Origin: Gaiellasilicea sp963761905
GTDB lineage: Bacteria; Actinomycetota; Thermoleophilia; Gaiellales; Gaiellaceae
Direction of reading: 5' to 3'
Assembly (NCBI GenBank): GCA_963761905.1
Contig: CAVXIQ010000005.1
Span: forward strand, 62,001-126,000
Length of the DNA stretch: 64,000 nucleotides
This document shows, in pieces, positions 31,483 to 41,500 of the stretch. The translations under genes were made by a program, and so were the position numbers. Under the pieces are notes generated by a model that did no database searches, was not told the DNA's origin, and saw nothing but the letters and a program-made list of their open reading frames with translations. The first letter of the stretch is position 1. Every line of letters starts with the position of its first letter.

Positions 31483-32937
31483 GTGGCCGTGACCCAGCCG
31501 ACGAGCCTCCTCGCGCAGCAGGCGTATGTCGACGGCGCGTGGATCGACGCCGACTCCGGCGCGACGTTCCCTGTCACCAATCCGGCCACCGGCGAGACGA
31601 TCGCGAACGTTCCGCGCTGTGGCGTGGAGGAGACGCGGCGCGCGATCGCGGCCGCCGAGCGCGCGCTCCCGGCCTGGCGCGCTCGGCCTGCCAAGGAGCG
31701 CGCGCTCGTCCTCCGCCGCTTCGCCGACCTGATGCTCGCGAACCAGGAGGAGCTCGCCGTCCTGCTCACGACCGAGCAGGGAAAGCCGCTCGCCGAGGCG
31801 CGCGGCGAGATCGCCTACGCCGCCTCGTTCCTCGAATGGTTCGGCGAGGAGGCGAAGCGCGTGTACGGGGACACGATCCCGGCGCACCAGGCCGACAAGC
31901 GGATCGTCGTCCTGCGCGAGCCGATCGGCGTCACCGCCGGGATCACGCCCTGGAACTTCCCCGCCGCGATGATCACGCGGAAGGCGGGGCCGGCGCTCGC
32001 GGTCGGTTGCACGATGATCGTCAAGCCCGCCGAGCAGACGCCGCTCTCGGCGCTCGCGCTCTGCCGGATCGCCGAGGAGGCGGGCGTGCCGCCGGGCGTC
32101 CTCTCGGTCGTCACCGGCGACGCCGAGGACGCGCCCGTGATCGGCGGCGAGCTGACATCCAACCCGGTCGTACGGAAGCTCTCGTTCACCGGTTCGACCG
32201 AGGTCGGCAAGCTCCTGATGAGCCAGTGCGCCGGCCAGGTGAAGAAGGTCTCGCTCGAGCTCGGCGGCAACGCGCCCTTCGTCGTCTTCGACGACGCCGA
32301 TCTCGACGCGGCCGTCGCGGGCGCGATCATGTGCAAGTTCCGCAACTCCGGCCAGACGTGCGTCTCGGCGAATCGGATCCTCGTCCAGCACTCCGTGCAC
32401 GACGCGTTTCTCGATCGCTTCGAGGCAGCGGTCGCCGCGCTGAAGGTCGGCAACGGGCTCGAGGACGGCGTCCAGATCGGGCCGCTGATCGACGAAGGCG
32501 CGGCCGAGAAGGTCGAGCGCCACGTGGCCGACGCGACCGCCGGCGGCGCCGAGGTCGTCCTCGGCGGGAGCAGGCTCGAGGGCACGTTCTTCGAGCCGAC
32601 TGTGCTCAAGGGTGTCTCGAACGCGATGGCGATGAGCTGCGAGGAGACCTTCGGCCCGGTCGCCGGGATCCAGCGCTTCGCGAGCGAGGAGGAGGCCGTC
32701 CGGCTTGCGAACGACACGCCCTACGGCCTCGCCGCGTACTTCTACAGCCGCGACCTCGGCCGGGTCTGGCGCGTCTCCGAGGCGCTCGAGTACGGAATCC
32801 TTGGCGTCAACACCGGGATCATCTCGACCGAGGTCGCGCCGTTCGGCGGGATGAAGGAGTCCGGGATCGGGCGAGAGGGCTCGAAGTACGGCGTCGACGA
32901 CTGGCTCGAGCTGAAGTACGTCTGCCTCGGGATATGA
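31483..32937 (+). CDS. gabD: Succinate-semialdehyde dehydrogenase-like aldehyde dehydrogenase
   Basis: A 484-residue NAD(P)-dependent aldehyde dehydrogenase closest in pattern to GabD succinate-semialdehyde dehydrogenases. The cofactor and catalytic blocks are TPWNFPAAMITRK, FTGSTEVGK, the catalytic Glu in VSLELGGNAPF and the catalytic Cys in NSGQTCVSANR, and the C-terminal EETFGPVAGI and FGGMKESGIGREG. It would oxidise succinate semialdehyde or a related aldehyde. The stop overlaps the next gene by ATGA. It is driven by the 20-bp divergent promoter. Confidence 0.9.
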   Translation: MAVTQPTSLLAQQAYVDGAWIDADSGATFPVTNPATGETIANVPRCGVEETRRAIAAAERALPAWRARPAKERALVLRRFADLMLANQEELAVLLTTEQGKPLAEARGEIAYAASFLEWFGEEAKRVYGDTIPAHQADKRIVVLREPIGVTAGITPWNFPAAMITRKAGPALAVGCTMIVKPAEQTPLSALALCRIAEEAGVPPGVLSVVTGDAEDAPVIGGELTSNPVVRKLSFTGSTEVGKLLMSQCAGQVKKVSLELGGNAPFVVFDDADLDAAVAGAIMCKFRNSGQTCVSANRILVQHSVHDAFLDRFEAAVAALKVGNGLEDGVQIGPLIDEGAAEKVERHVADATAGGAEVVLGGSRLEGTFFEPTVLKGVSNAMAMSCEETFGPVAGIQRFASEEEAVRLANDTPYGLAAYFYSRDLGRVWRVSEALEYGILGVNTGIISTEVAPFGGMKESGIGREGSKYGVDDWLELKYVCLGI

Positions 32938-33413
32938 CCTCGCTCTCGCTGTACGAAGACCTGCTCGCGCCGGGCGAGGAGCTCGAGCTCGCCGCCGGCG
33001 GTCGGATCGTCTACGTCGCCTCGGGCGAGCTCGGCTCGCTGCACGCGGGCGCCGCGGCGTTCGGCTCGGACGAGGCGCGCCTCCGCGCGGGCGACGACGG
33101 CGCGACCGCGTTCCGCTGGGAGCTGACCGAGTGGGCGGTGGACGACGCGAAGCTCAGCATCCACGTCGAGCTCGATCCGTGGGCCGACTACGTGATGCGC
33201 TGCGAGGGCGGGCTCACGGAGCCTGCGGCCGGCCAGGGGATCGGCTGCGTCCTGCGCGGGGAGCTGACGGTCGACGGCGAGCTCGTCCAGCCGTTCGGCG
33301 CCTGGGAGGAGCCGGCCGAGCTCAGCGGCCGCGGGACGATCGTCCGGGTCGTGCTCGTGCGCGCGGAGGAACCGGTGCGCGAGTCGCTGGCGCAGGGCTC
33401 GCTCCACCTGTGA
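32934..33413 (+). CDS. Cupin-like small protein
   Basis: A 159-residue beta-rich protein. The alternating strands (RIVYVASGELGSLHAGAAAFG, TAFRWELTEWAVDD, SIHVELDP) suggest a cupin-like barrel, but the usual histidine metal ligands are sparse. It starts in an ATGA overlap with the aldehyde dehydrogenase gene, so it probably works with it. No signal peptide. Function unknown. Confidence 0.7.
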   Translation: MTSLSLYEDLLAPGEELELAAGGRIVYVASGELGSLHAGAAAFGSDEARLRAGDDGATAFRWELTEWAVDDAKLSIHVELDPWADYVMRCEGGLTEPAAGQGIGCVLRGELTVDGELVQPFGAWEEPAELSGRGTIVRVVLVRAEEPVRESLAQGSLHL

Positions 33414-33426
33414 TCGGTCAGCCCTG

Positions 33427-34458
33427 ATGCCCGAGCTCCGGGTTCGCCGGGACGATCTGGCCTCGTGCGAGCTGGTCGAGGGCGAGCCGCTGCGCGACCT
33501 CGCCGAGGGCGAGGCGCAACTGCTCGTCGAGCGCTTCGCGCTGACCGCCAACAACATCACCTACGCAGTCATGGGCGACCGGATGGGGTACTGGCGGCTG
33601 TTTCCCGCGCCGGATGGCTGGGGCCGCGTTCCCGCCTGGGCGTACGCCCGCGTGCTCGCCTCGCGGTCGCCTGCGCTGAGCGAGGGGCAGCGCCTCTTCG
33701 GTCTTGCCCCGATGGCGACGTACTTCACCGTTCGTCCGGAGGTGCACCCGAGAGGCTTCGTCGACGCGGCACCGCACCGCGCGAGCCTTTCGCCGGTCTA
33801 CAACCAGTATCTCTCCGAGGAGGGCGAGGGCGACGATGCAGCGCTCGTCCTGCGCCCGCTCTTCACCACCTCGGTCCTGCTCGATCTGGTGTTGGGCGAG
33901 TCGGGCCTCCGCGGCGCCGAAACCGTGGTGCTGACGAGCGCGTCGAGCAAGACTGCGTATGGCCTCGCGCACTTGCTCGGCAAGCGGTCGTTGCGAACCA
34001 TTGGGCTCACGTCGGCCGCTCGCCGTGTCTGGGTCGAGGGCCTCGGGCTCTATGACGAGGTGCTGGCCTACGACCACCTCGACGACCTCCGCGTTGCCGG
34101 TGCGGCGGTCGTGGTCGATTTCGCGGGAGACGCCTCGGTGCTGCGCCGGGTGCGCGCGCAGCTCGGCGACGCGGTCGTTCGATCGATTCTCGTTGGTTTC
34201 ACTCACTGGCAGGCCGAGGCTGACGAGAAGCCAGAGCCGGAACCTGGCTCCGAATTCTTCTTCGCGCCCGACGAGCTGGCTCGCCACGGGCGCGAGTTCG
34301 GGCGGGTCTACGCAGCCGCCTGGCAGCACTTCGCTCCGGTTGCCGAGCGGGCGCTGCACGTCGAGCGGATCATGGGCGGCGACGAGCTTGTGCGGATCTA
34401 TCGCGACCTGCTCTCCGGACGGGCCGACCCGGCTGTCGGCTACGTCGTGAGCCTCTAG
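33427..34458 (+). CDS. DUF2855 family protein
   Basis: A 343-residue protein of the DUF2855 family, which resembles a medium-chain dehydrogenase without clear cofactor ligands. Family features: ERFALTANNITYAVMGD, FPAPDGWGRVPAWAYA, the LTSASSKTAYGLAHLLG region and a Rossmann-like second half (VVVDFAGDASVLRRV). In other actinobacteria it occurs near aldehyde or alcohol metabolism genes. It follows the cupin-like gene by 13 bases in the gabD operon. Confidence 0.85.
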   Translation: MPELRVRRDDLASCELVEGEPLRDLAEGEAQLLVERFALTANNITYAVMGDRMGYWRLFPAPDGWGRVPAWAYARVLASRSPALSEGQRLFGLAPMATYFTVRPEVHPRGFVDAAPHRASLSPVYNQYLSEEGEGDDAALVLRPLFTTSVLLDLVLGESGLRGAETVVLTSASSKTAYGLAHLLGKRSLRTIGLTSAARRVWVEGLGLYDEVLAYDHLDDLRVAGAAVVVDFAGDASVLRRVRAQLGDAVVRSILVGFTHWQAEADEKPEPEPGSEFFFAPDELARHGREFGRVYAAAWQHFAPVAERALHVERIMGGDELVRIYRDLLSGRADPAVGYVVSL

Positions 34459-34473
34459 CCGAGCGATCCCGAC

Positions 34474-36177
34474 ATGTCGAACTCCAAGACGACAACCATG
34501 CGCACCGGCGGGCAGGTGCTGGTCGACCAGCTGGCGCTGCACGGCGTCGAGCTCGCGTTCTGCGTTCCCGGCGAGAGCTATCTCGCGGTGCTCGACGCGC
34601 TCCACGACGCGCCGATCCGGCTCGTCACCTGCCGGCACGAGGCCGCGGCCGCGAACATGGCCGAGGCGCACGGCAAGCTGACGGGCGAGCCCGGCATCTG
34701 CCTCGTCACCCGCGGGCCGGGGGCAACCCACGCCGCGATCGGCGTCCACACGGCCTACCAGGACTCGACGCCGCTGATCCTCCTGATCGGCCAGGTCGGC
34801 CGCGACATGCAGGATCGCGAGGCGTTCCAGGAGATCGACTACCGGCGGATGTTCAACCCGATGGCGAAGTGGGTCGCCCAGATCGAGAGCGCCGCGCGGA
34901 TCCCGGAGCTCGTGGCCCGCGCGTTCTCGGTGGCGACAGCGGGACGACCCGGCCCTGTGGTGCTGGCGCTGCCGGAAGACATGCTCGTCGACGAGGTCGA
35001 GGTCGCCGACGCGCGGCCCTACGAGCGGGTGCGGACGCATCCCGGGCGGGCCGAGCTCGAGCAGCTTCGCGCGCTGCTCGAACGTTCCGAGCGTCCGCTC
35101 GCGATCGCCGGCGGCGGCGGCTGGAGCGCGGCCGCCGGCCGCGACCTGCTCGCGTTCTGCGAGGCGAGCGAGATCCCGGTGGGCACGTCGTTTCGCTGCC
35201 AGGACTACGTCGACAACCGCTCGCGCGTGCATGCCGGCCACGTCGGCGTCGGGATCGACCCGAAGCTCGCGCAGCGCGTGGCCGACGCCGATCTTCTGCT
35301 CGTCGTCGGCTCGCGGCTCGGGGAGATGACGACCGGCGGCTACACGCTCGTCGAGCCGCCGCTTCCGCGGCAGACGCTCGTTCACGTCCACGCCGGAGCC
35401 GAGGAACTGGGCCGCGTGTTCCAGCCGACGCTGCCGATCCACGCCGGGTCGGCCGAGTTCGCCGCTGCGGCGCTCGACGCTTGTGTTCATGGCGCACAAA
35501 GTCCGGCTCGCCGCGCCTGGGTCGAGGGCGCGCACGCGGACTACGTCGCGACGCTCGAGCCCGTCTCGCCGCCCGGTTCGCTCAACCTGAGCGCGGCCAT
35601 GACGACGCTCCGCAAGCGGCTCCCGGACGACGCGATTCTGACGAACGGCGCCGGCAACTTCGCGGTCTGGGCGCACCGCTTCTTCCCGTTCCACGGCTAC
35701 CGCACCCAGCTCGCGCCGACGAGCGGGGCCATGGGTTACGGCCTGCCGGCGGCGATCGCGGCGAAGATCGCGGAGCCGCGGCGGGTCGTCGTCTGCATCG
35801 CGGGCGACGGCGACTTCCTGATGAGCGGCCAGGAGCTCGCCACGGCCGTACACGAGGACGCCGCGGTGATCGTGCTCGTCGTCGACAACGGCATGTACGG
35901 GACGATCCGGATGCACCAGGAGCGCGACTACCCTGGACGCGTGGTCGGTACGTCGCTCACGAATCCGGACTTCGCCGCGTTCGCCCGCTCGTTCGGCGCG
36001 CACGGGGAGACGGTCGAGCGCACCGAGGAGTTCGGGCCGGCGCTCGAGGAGGCGCTCGCGGCGGGCAGGCCGGCGCTCCTCCACCTGCGCGTCGACCCGG
36101 AGGGGATCACCCCTAATGCAACCCTTACCGAGCTGCGGCAGGGACGCGCGGAGCCTGAACGAACGGAATCGGCGTGA
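34474..36177 (+). CDS. Acetolactate synthase-like TPP-dependent enzyme
   Basis: A 567-residue thiamine-diphosphate enzyme of the acetolactate synthase/benzoylformate decarboxylase superfamily. The catalytic Glu lies in CRHEAAAANMAEA (about residue 57-60) and the TPP/Mg motif in IAGDGDFLMSGQELATAV...NNGMYGTIRMHQ-like form (GDG then DNGMYG, about 447-480). The central Rossmann-like domain is also present. It is not clearly an anabolic IlvB since no ilvN follows; a decarboxylase or oxalyl/glyoxylate-type ligase is possible. It sits in the gabD operon and overlaps the lipoprotein gene by four bases. Confidence 0.87.
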   Translation: MSNSKTTTMRTGGQVLVDQLALHGVELAFCVPGESYLAVLDALHDAPIRLVTCRHEAAAANMAEAHGKLTGEPGICLVTRGPGATHAAIGVHTAYQDSTPLILLIGQVGRDMQDREAFQEIDYRRMFNPMAKWVAQIESAARIPELVARAFSVATAGRPGPVVLALPEDMLVDEVEVADARPYERVRTHPGRAELEQLRALLERSERPLAIAGGGGWSAAAGRDLLAFCEASEIPVGTSFRCQDYVDNRSRVHAGHVGVGIDPKLAQRVADADLLLVVGSRLGEMTTGGYTLVEPPLPRQTLVHVHAGAEELGRVFQPTLPIHAGSAEFAAAALDACVHGAQSPARRAWVEGAHADYVATLEPVSPPGSLNLSAAMTTLRKRLPDDAILTNGAGNFAVWAHRFFPFHGYRTQLAPTSGAMGYGLPAAIAAKIAEPRRVVVCIAGDGDFLMSGQELATAVHEDAAVIVLVVDNGMYGTIRMHQERDYPGRVVGTSLTNPDFAAFARSFGAHGETVERTEEFGPALEEALAAGRPALLHLRVDPEGITPNATLTELRQGRAEPERTESA

Positions 36178-36803
36178 GGATCTCGCTCGTGCTTGCGCTG
36201 CTCGTCGTCGCTACCGGTTGCGGCTCGGAGTCGGCGTCGGACGATGCCGCCGCACCGGCCACGACCGTGACGGTCACCGAGACCGAGACCGAGACCGAGA
36301 CCGCGCCTCCGACCGAGCCGGACACGACCTGCTCGACCTCGACGATTCGCGCGACGCTCCCGGAGCAGGATCTGCCCGAGCCCGTCGCGGAGATCCGCAA
36401 GGCGATCTGGGGCGCGGCGATCGCCTGCGACTACGAGGAGCTCGAGCGGCTCGCGCTCGAACGCGGCGAGGGATTCACCTTCAGTTACGGCGGCGGCACC
36501 TCGCCCGCCGAGTTCTGGCGGAGCGTCGAGGAGGCCGGGACGGAGGACCCGCTGCCGATGCGCGCGCTCGCGACGATCCTCGCGATGCCGTTCACCCGCA
36601 ACGAGTCGGGCTCGTACGCGTGGCCGACCGCCTACGAGGAGTCGCCGAGCGACGACGCGTGGCAGGCGCTCGCCGAGTCAGGGCTCTACTCCCAGGCGGA
36701 GGTCGACGAGATGCGCAGCCCCACCGGCACGGGCGGCTACCTCGGCTATCGCACCGCGATCACCGCCGACGGCGACTGGCAGTTCTTCGTAGCCGGCGAC
36801 TGA
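36174..36803 (+). CDS. Putative lipoprotein
   Basis: A 209-residue exported lipoprotein: signal peptide and lipobox LLVVATGCGSE (Cys near residue 16), then a Thr/Glu repeat tract encoded by a GAGACC hexanucleotide run, then a globular domain with EIRKAIWGAAIACDYEEL and GTGGYLGYRTAITADGDWQFFVAGD. It carries two cysteines beyond the lipid anchor that may form a disulfide. No named domain. GTG 36174 overlaps the TPP-enzyme stop, and the transcript ends in a large palindromic spacer. Confidence 0.8.
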   Translation: MRISLVLALLVVATGCGSESASDDAAAPATTVTVTETETETETAPPTEPDTTCSTSTIRATLPEQDLPEPVAEIRKAIWGAAIACDYEELERLALERGEGFTFSYGGGTSPAEFWRSVEEAGTEDPLPMRALATILAMPFTRNESGSYAWPTAYEESPSDDAWQALAESGLYSQAEVDEMRSPTGTGGYLGYRTAITADGDWQFFVAGD

Positions 36804-36819
36804 CTCCCGGCCCCTGGGC

Positions 36820-36940
36820 GGCGAGCGCCTCGCGGCCGGCGGAGCCGGCCTGCGGCGCTCGCCTCGCGCCGCTCGCCGCACTCCAGCCGGCGGCCCGTAC
36901 CTCCGTACTGTTCCCCCGGCCTACGCACGGCGAGCGGCGC
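36820..36940. repeat. Large palindromic intergenic region, bidirectional terminator
   Basis: Two strong stems lie between the convergent lipoprotein and malate synthase genes. Stem 1 (36820-36863) pairs GGCGAGCGCC with GGCGCTCGCC and, inside it, GGCCGGC with GCCGGCC. Stem 2 pairs GCGCCGCTCGCCG (36866-36878) perfectly with CGGCGAGCGGCGC (36928-36940). Probable two-way transcription end, BIME-like. Confidence 0.6.
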
Positions 36941-36975
36941 GCCAGGAACCGGGAGCCGGCCGCCGGAGCCGGCGA

Positions 36976-38460
36976 TTAGTCGATGTGCTCGTACGCGGGC
37001 AGCGTCAGGAACTCGACGAAGTCCTCGCCCAGCGCGACCTGCTCGAACAGCGCCCGCGCCTCGGCGTAGTCGCCGTCCAGCTTCGCGACCTCCTCGTCGA
37101 GCACGCGCTCGACGTCCGCGCGCTCGACCTTGCCGTGCGCCAGCCACTGCCAGACCTGCGAGCGCGAGATCTCCGAGGTCGCCGCGTCCTCCATCAGGTC
37201 GAAGATCGCGACGGCGCCGGAGCCCCGCAGCCAGGCGGCGAGGTACTGGATCCCGACCGAGACGTTGTTGCGGAGCCCTTCCTCGGTGATCTCGCCGGGC
37301 GTTGCTGCCACGTCGAGCAGGGCCGCCGCCGAGCCCGTCACGTCGTCGCGCTGCCGCTCGACCTGGTTCGGCCGCTCGCCGAGCACCCGGTCGAAGATCT
37401 CCAGGGCCACCGGCACGAGGTCCGGATGCGCGACCCAGGTGCCGTCGAAGCCCTGACCCGCCTCGCGCTCCTTGTCCTCGCGCACCTTCGCGAGCGCGAT
37501 CTCGTTCACCGCCGGGTCGCGCCGCGAGGGGATGAACGCCGCCATGCCACCGATCGCGTGCGCGTCGCGCCGATGGCACGTCTTCACGAGCAGCTCCGAG
37601 TACGAGCGCATGAACGGAACGGCCATCGTCACCGCCGCGCGATCCGGCAGCACGAACTCGGGCCGGTGGCCGAGCTTCTTGATCACGCTGAAGATGTAGT
37701 CCCAGCGGCCGGCGTTCAGGCCGGCGGAGTGCTCGCGGAGCTCGTAGAGGATCTCGTCCATCTCGAACGCGGCCAAGATCGTCTCGATCAGGACGGTGGC
37801 CTTGATCGTCCCCCTCGGCACGCCGAGGTCGTCCTGTGCCCAGACGAAGACGTCGTTCCAGAGTCGCGCCTCGAGGTGCGATTCGAGCTTCGGCAGGTAG
37901 AAGAAGCGGCCGCCGCGTGCGTGGTTGCGGTGGAAGTAGAGGCCGAAGTCGAAGAGGCTCGCCGAGATCGGGGCGCCGTCGACCTCGAAGTGCCGCTCCT
38001 CGAGGTGCCAGCCGCGCGGGCGGACGAGCAGCGTCGCGACCTCGTCGTTCAGCCGGTAGCTCTTCTCGCCGGTGTCGAGCGAGATCGAGCGCTCGAGCGC
38101 GTCCGTCAAGTTGACCTGGCCTTCGATGCAGTTCGCCCACGTCGGCGAGTTCGAGTCCTCGAAGTCGGCCATGAACATCCTCGCGCCGGAGTTGAGGGCG
38201 TTGATCACCATCTTCCGGTCGACCGGGCCGGTGATCTCGACGCGGCGATCCTGGAGCTTGTCGGGAACGGCCGCGACGCGCCAGTCTCCCTCGCGGATCT
38301 CGCTCGTCTCCGGGAGGAAGTCGGGTAGCTCGCCGTCGCGGAGTCGCTCCGCCCGGATCGCTCTCGCAGCCAGCAGCTCCTCGCGCCTCGATCCGAACCG
38401 GCGCTGCAGACGGTTCAGGAAGTCGACTGCGTCGGGCGTCAGAACGGCGTCCGAGTCCAT
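36976..38460 (-). CDS. aceB: Malate synthase A
   Basis: A 494-residue malate synthase of the A type, which condenses glyoxylate with acetyl-CoA to malate in the glyoxylate cycle. Clear blocks are RRVEITGPVDRKMVINALNSGA, FMADFEDSNSPTWANC, KATVLIETILAAFEMDEILYELREH and GGMAAFIPSRRDPAVNE; the acetyl-CoA and Mg residues fall in ADFEDS and ETILAAFEMDE. It is shorter than the usual 530. Isocitrate lyase is not in the window. A TAAGCT box six bases before ATG 38460 predicts a leaderless mRNA. Confidence 0.95.
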   Translation of the reverse strand: MDSDAVLTPDAVDFLNRLQRRFGSRREELLAARAIRAERLRDGELPDFLPETSEIREGDWRVAAVPDKLQDRRVEITGPVDRKMVINALNSGARMFMADFEDSNSPTWANCIEGQVNLTDALERSISLDTGEKSYRLNDEVATLLVRPRGWHLEERHFEVDGAPISASLFDFGLYFHRNHARGGRFFYLPKLESHLEARLWNDVFVWAQDDLGVPRGTIKATVLIETILAAFEMDEILYELREHSAGLNAGRWDYIFSVIKKLGHRPEFVLPDRAAVTMAVPFMRSYSELLVKTCHRRDAHAIGGMAAFIPSRRDPAVNEIALAKVREDKEREAGQGFDGTWVAHPDLVPVALEIFDRVLGERPNQVERQRDDVTGSAAALLDVAATPGEITEEGLRNNVSVGIQYLAAWLRGSGAVAIFDLMEDAATSEISRSQVWQWLAHGKVERADVERVLDEEVAKLDGDYAEARALFEQVALGEDFVEFLTLPAYEHID

Positions 38461-38466
38461 CGCGGG

Positions 38467-38498
38467 AGCTTAGACCCGCACCGGCACGTGAGTACCCT
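38467..38498. promoter_or_regulatory. Divergent leaderless promoters, aceB and haloperoxidase
   Basis: Minus strand TAAGCT (38472-38467) ends six bases before ATG 38460. Plus strand TACCCT (38493-38498) ends seven bases before ATG 38506. The gap between the starts is 45 bases. Confidence 0.6.
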
Positions 38499-38505
38499 TG
38501 CTCGG

Positions 38506-41500
38506 ATGACGCGACTCAGTCTCTGTCCTGGCGGCCCTGCTCGCCGGGATCGCCGTCCTGGTGCCGAGCGCGGTGTCGGCATCCGAGGCTCTTCCGCTTC
38601 GGGATGTGGCCGCGCGGGTCGGGCTCGATTTCCGCCACGGCGCGTTTCGCTTCGGGACGTCGGCGGACCCGGTGGCGATGATGGGCAGCGGCCTCTGCTG
38701 GCTCGACTACGACCGCGACGGCTGGCTCGACCTCTTCGTCGTCAACTCGTACGCCGAGCGCGACGTGCCGCGGTGGCAGCAGCGCGGCGGCCTGCCGCGG
38801 AGCGCTCTCTTCAGGAACGTGAAGGGGAGGTTCGTCGACGTCAGCCGGCGGTCGGGCGCGAATCTCGCCGTCCGCGGGATGGGCTGTGTCGCCGCGGATC
38901 TCGATCGGGACGGCGACTCCGACCTCTACGTCGCTGCAGCCGGCGGGAGCGCGCTCCTCTGGAACGACGGCAAGGGCCGGTTCCGCGAGGGTGCGGCCGC
39001 CGCCGGGGTCGACGCTCGCGGCTGGCGGAGCTCGGCGGCCGTCGGGGACGTCAACGGGGACGGCCGCCCGGATCTCTTCGTCGGCGGCTACACCGACCTG
39101 AACGCTCCGATCGCGGGGTCGAGCGCCGGCTTCCCCAGCAATCACGCCGGCGTACGCGACCTGCTCTATCTCAACCTGGGCCGCGGCCGCTTTCGAGAGG
39201 TCGGCCGCACGGCCGGGCTCGAGTCGGCTCGTTTCGACCACACGCTCGGAGCCGTGTTCTCCGATCTCGACCAGGACGGCCGGCTCGACCTCTACGTGGC
39301 AAACGACGAGGATCCGAACCGGCTGTACGAGAACGTGGCCTGGCCCGGTGGCGTCGGAGCCGATCCGGCCGGGCTCGGCTTCCGCTTCGAGGAGCGGGCA
39401 GGCAGCGCAGGCGCCGCCGACCCGAACGCCGGGATGGGCGTCGCAAATGCGGACGCGGACGGCGACGGGCTCTTCGACCTCTTCGTCTCCAACTCCCGCG
39501 GCCAGCAGCACGCGGTCTTGAACGGCCTCCCGCCCGGCAGAAACGGGTCTGCGTTCGCCGACGGGCGAGCCGGCTTGGCCGCCGCGTTCGGCCGTTCCTT
39601 CACGGGCTGGGGCGCGTCCTGGGCAGACCTCGATCTCGACGGCGACCCCGACCTCGCGCTCGCCAACGGCTCGATCCCGGTCACGAATCTGGCCCGCGAC
39701 GCCCAGCCGATCCAGGTGCTCGAGAACCGTGCCGCCCAGGGAGCGCCGCGACAGTTCGTCGCCGCCGCTACGACGGGACTTCCGCGCGTGGTCGGCCGCG
39801 GGCTCGCTGTCGCGGACTACGACAACGACGGCAGGCTCGACATCGCCCTCAACTCGGTCGGCGGTCGGTTGATCCTGCTCAAGGGCACGGCCGCCGGCGG
39901 CAACTGGCTCGAGGTTTCGCTGGCCGGCTTTCACCCGGGTGCGCGGGTGACGGCGGTGCTGCCGGACGGCCGCCGGCTCGTCCGCGAGGTGCAGGCCGGC
40001 AGCAGCTACCTCTCGTCCGAGGATCCACGCGTCCATTTCGGCCTCGGAGGCGCAACGAAGGTGAGCGAGTTGATCGTGCGCTTCCCGAGCGGCTATGAGA
40101 CTCGCCTCGCCGGCATCCCGGCCAACCGGCGCGTCAGCGTGAGCGAGGAGCCCTGGCGTCTCGCGGGCTGCACGCGTGAGCTCGGCGGCCGCTCGGTGGC
40201 GCGGATCTGGGACGAGGCCGTCCTCGGCGCGATTCGGCGCGACGTGCCCGCGCCGACCACGCACGCCCGGAACCTCTTCCACCTCTCGGCGGGGATGTGG
40301 GACGCGTGGGCCGCCTACGACCGCAGCGCGGACGGGTATTTCGTGCGGGAGAAGCACCGTTCCGGCGACGTCCAGTCGGCTCGCGAGACCGCGATCAGCT
40401 ACGCCGCCTACCGGATCCTGCTCTGGCGCTACGCCCAGGGAGCGGGGCTGCAGACGACCTTCGACGCGCTCACCGCCACGATGACCTCGCTCTGCCTGAG
40501 CCCGGCCTACACGAACGCTCGAGGCAGTGCTCCCGCCGCCCTCGGGAACCGGATCGCGGCGGCCGTGATCGACGCGGGCCTGCGCGACGGCTCGCTCGAG
40601 CGGCAGGACTACGTCGACCCGACCTACCGGGCCGTGAACGAGCCGCTCGTCGTGGCGCAGCCGGGGGCCACCATGCACGACCCGGTCTTCTGGCAGCCGC
40701 TGGCGCTCGACCAGATCGTCGCGCAGAACGGGATCGCCGTCCCCGGCCGGGTGCAGTCGTTCATCGGAGCGGGGTGGGGTCGCGTGCGCGGCTTCGCGCT
40801 GCCGGCCCTGGCGCAAGGACTACCGATCGACCGTCTTCCGATCGACCCCGGCAAGCCGCCGTTCGGCACGGCCGACTCGGCTTCCTACAAGCAGCAGGCG
40901 GTGGAGGTGATTCGCGCGAGCGCCGAGCTCGACGCGAACGACGCGACGACGATCGACGTCGGCCCGGGGTCGTTCGGCGACAATCCGCTCGGTGCGAATG
41001 GCGGTGACGGCTACGAGCGCAACCCGGTCACCGGCAAGCCGTACGCCCCGAACGTCGCCCGCCGCGCCGACTTCGCGCGGCTCGTGACCGAGTTCTGGGC
41101 GGACGGCCCGAGCTCCGAGACGCCGCCGGGTCACTGGAACGTGGTCGCCAACATCGTCTCCGACTCTCCGCTCCTCGCTGCGCGCGTCGGGACGAGCGCC
41201 GCAGAGCGGCTGAAGTGGGACGTCCGGCTCTACTTCGCCCTCAACGGCTCCGTGCACGACGCGGCGATCGCGGCCTGGGGGATCAAGCGCAAGTACAACG
41301 GCGTCCGTCCGATCTCGATGATCCGCTACCTCGCGGGCCACGGCCAGTCGAGCGACCCGGCCGGGCCCTCGTACCATCGTGAGGGCCTTCCGCTCGTGCC
41401 GGGTCTGATCGAGGTCGTCACCGCGTCCTCGAGCGCGCCCGGACAGCGCCATGCAGCCCTCGCCGGAAGCGTGGGGGAGATCGCGGTCCGCTCGTGGCGC

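Noticed and set aside
36278..36303. GAGACC hexanucleotide repeats as a regulatory microsatellite
   Set aside because: They are in frame in the lipoprotein and encode a Thr-Glu linker; the unit length keeps the frame, so phase variation is not expected.
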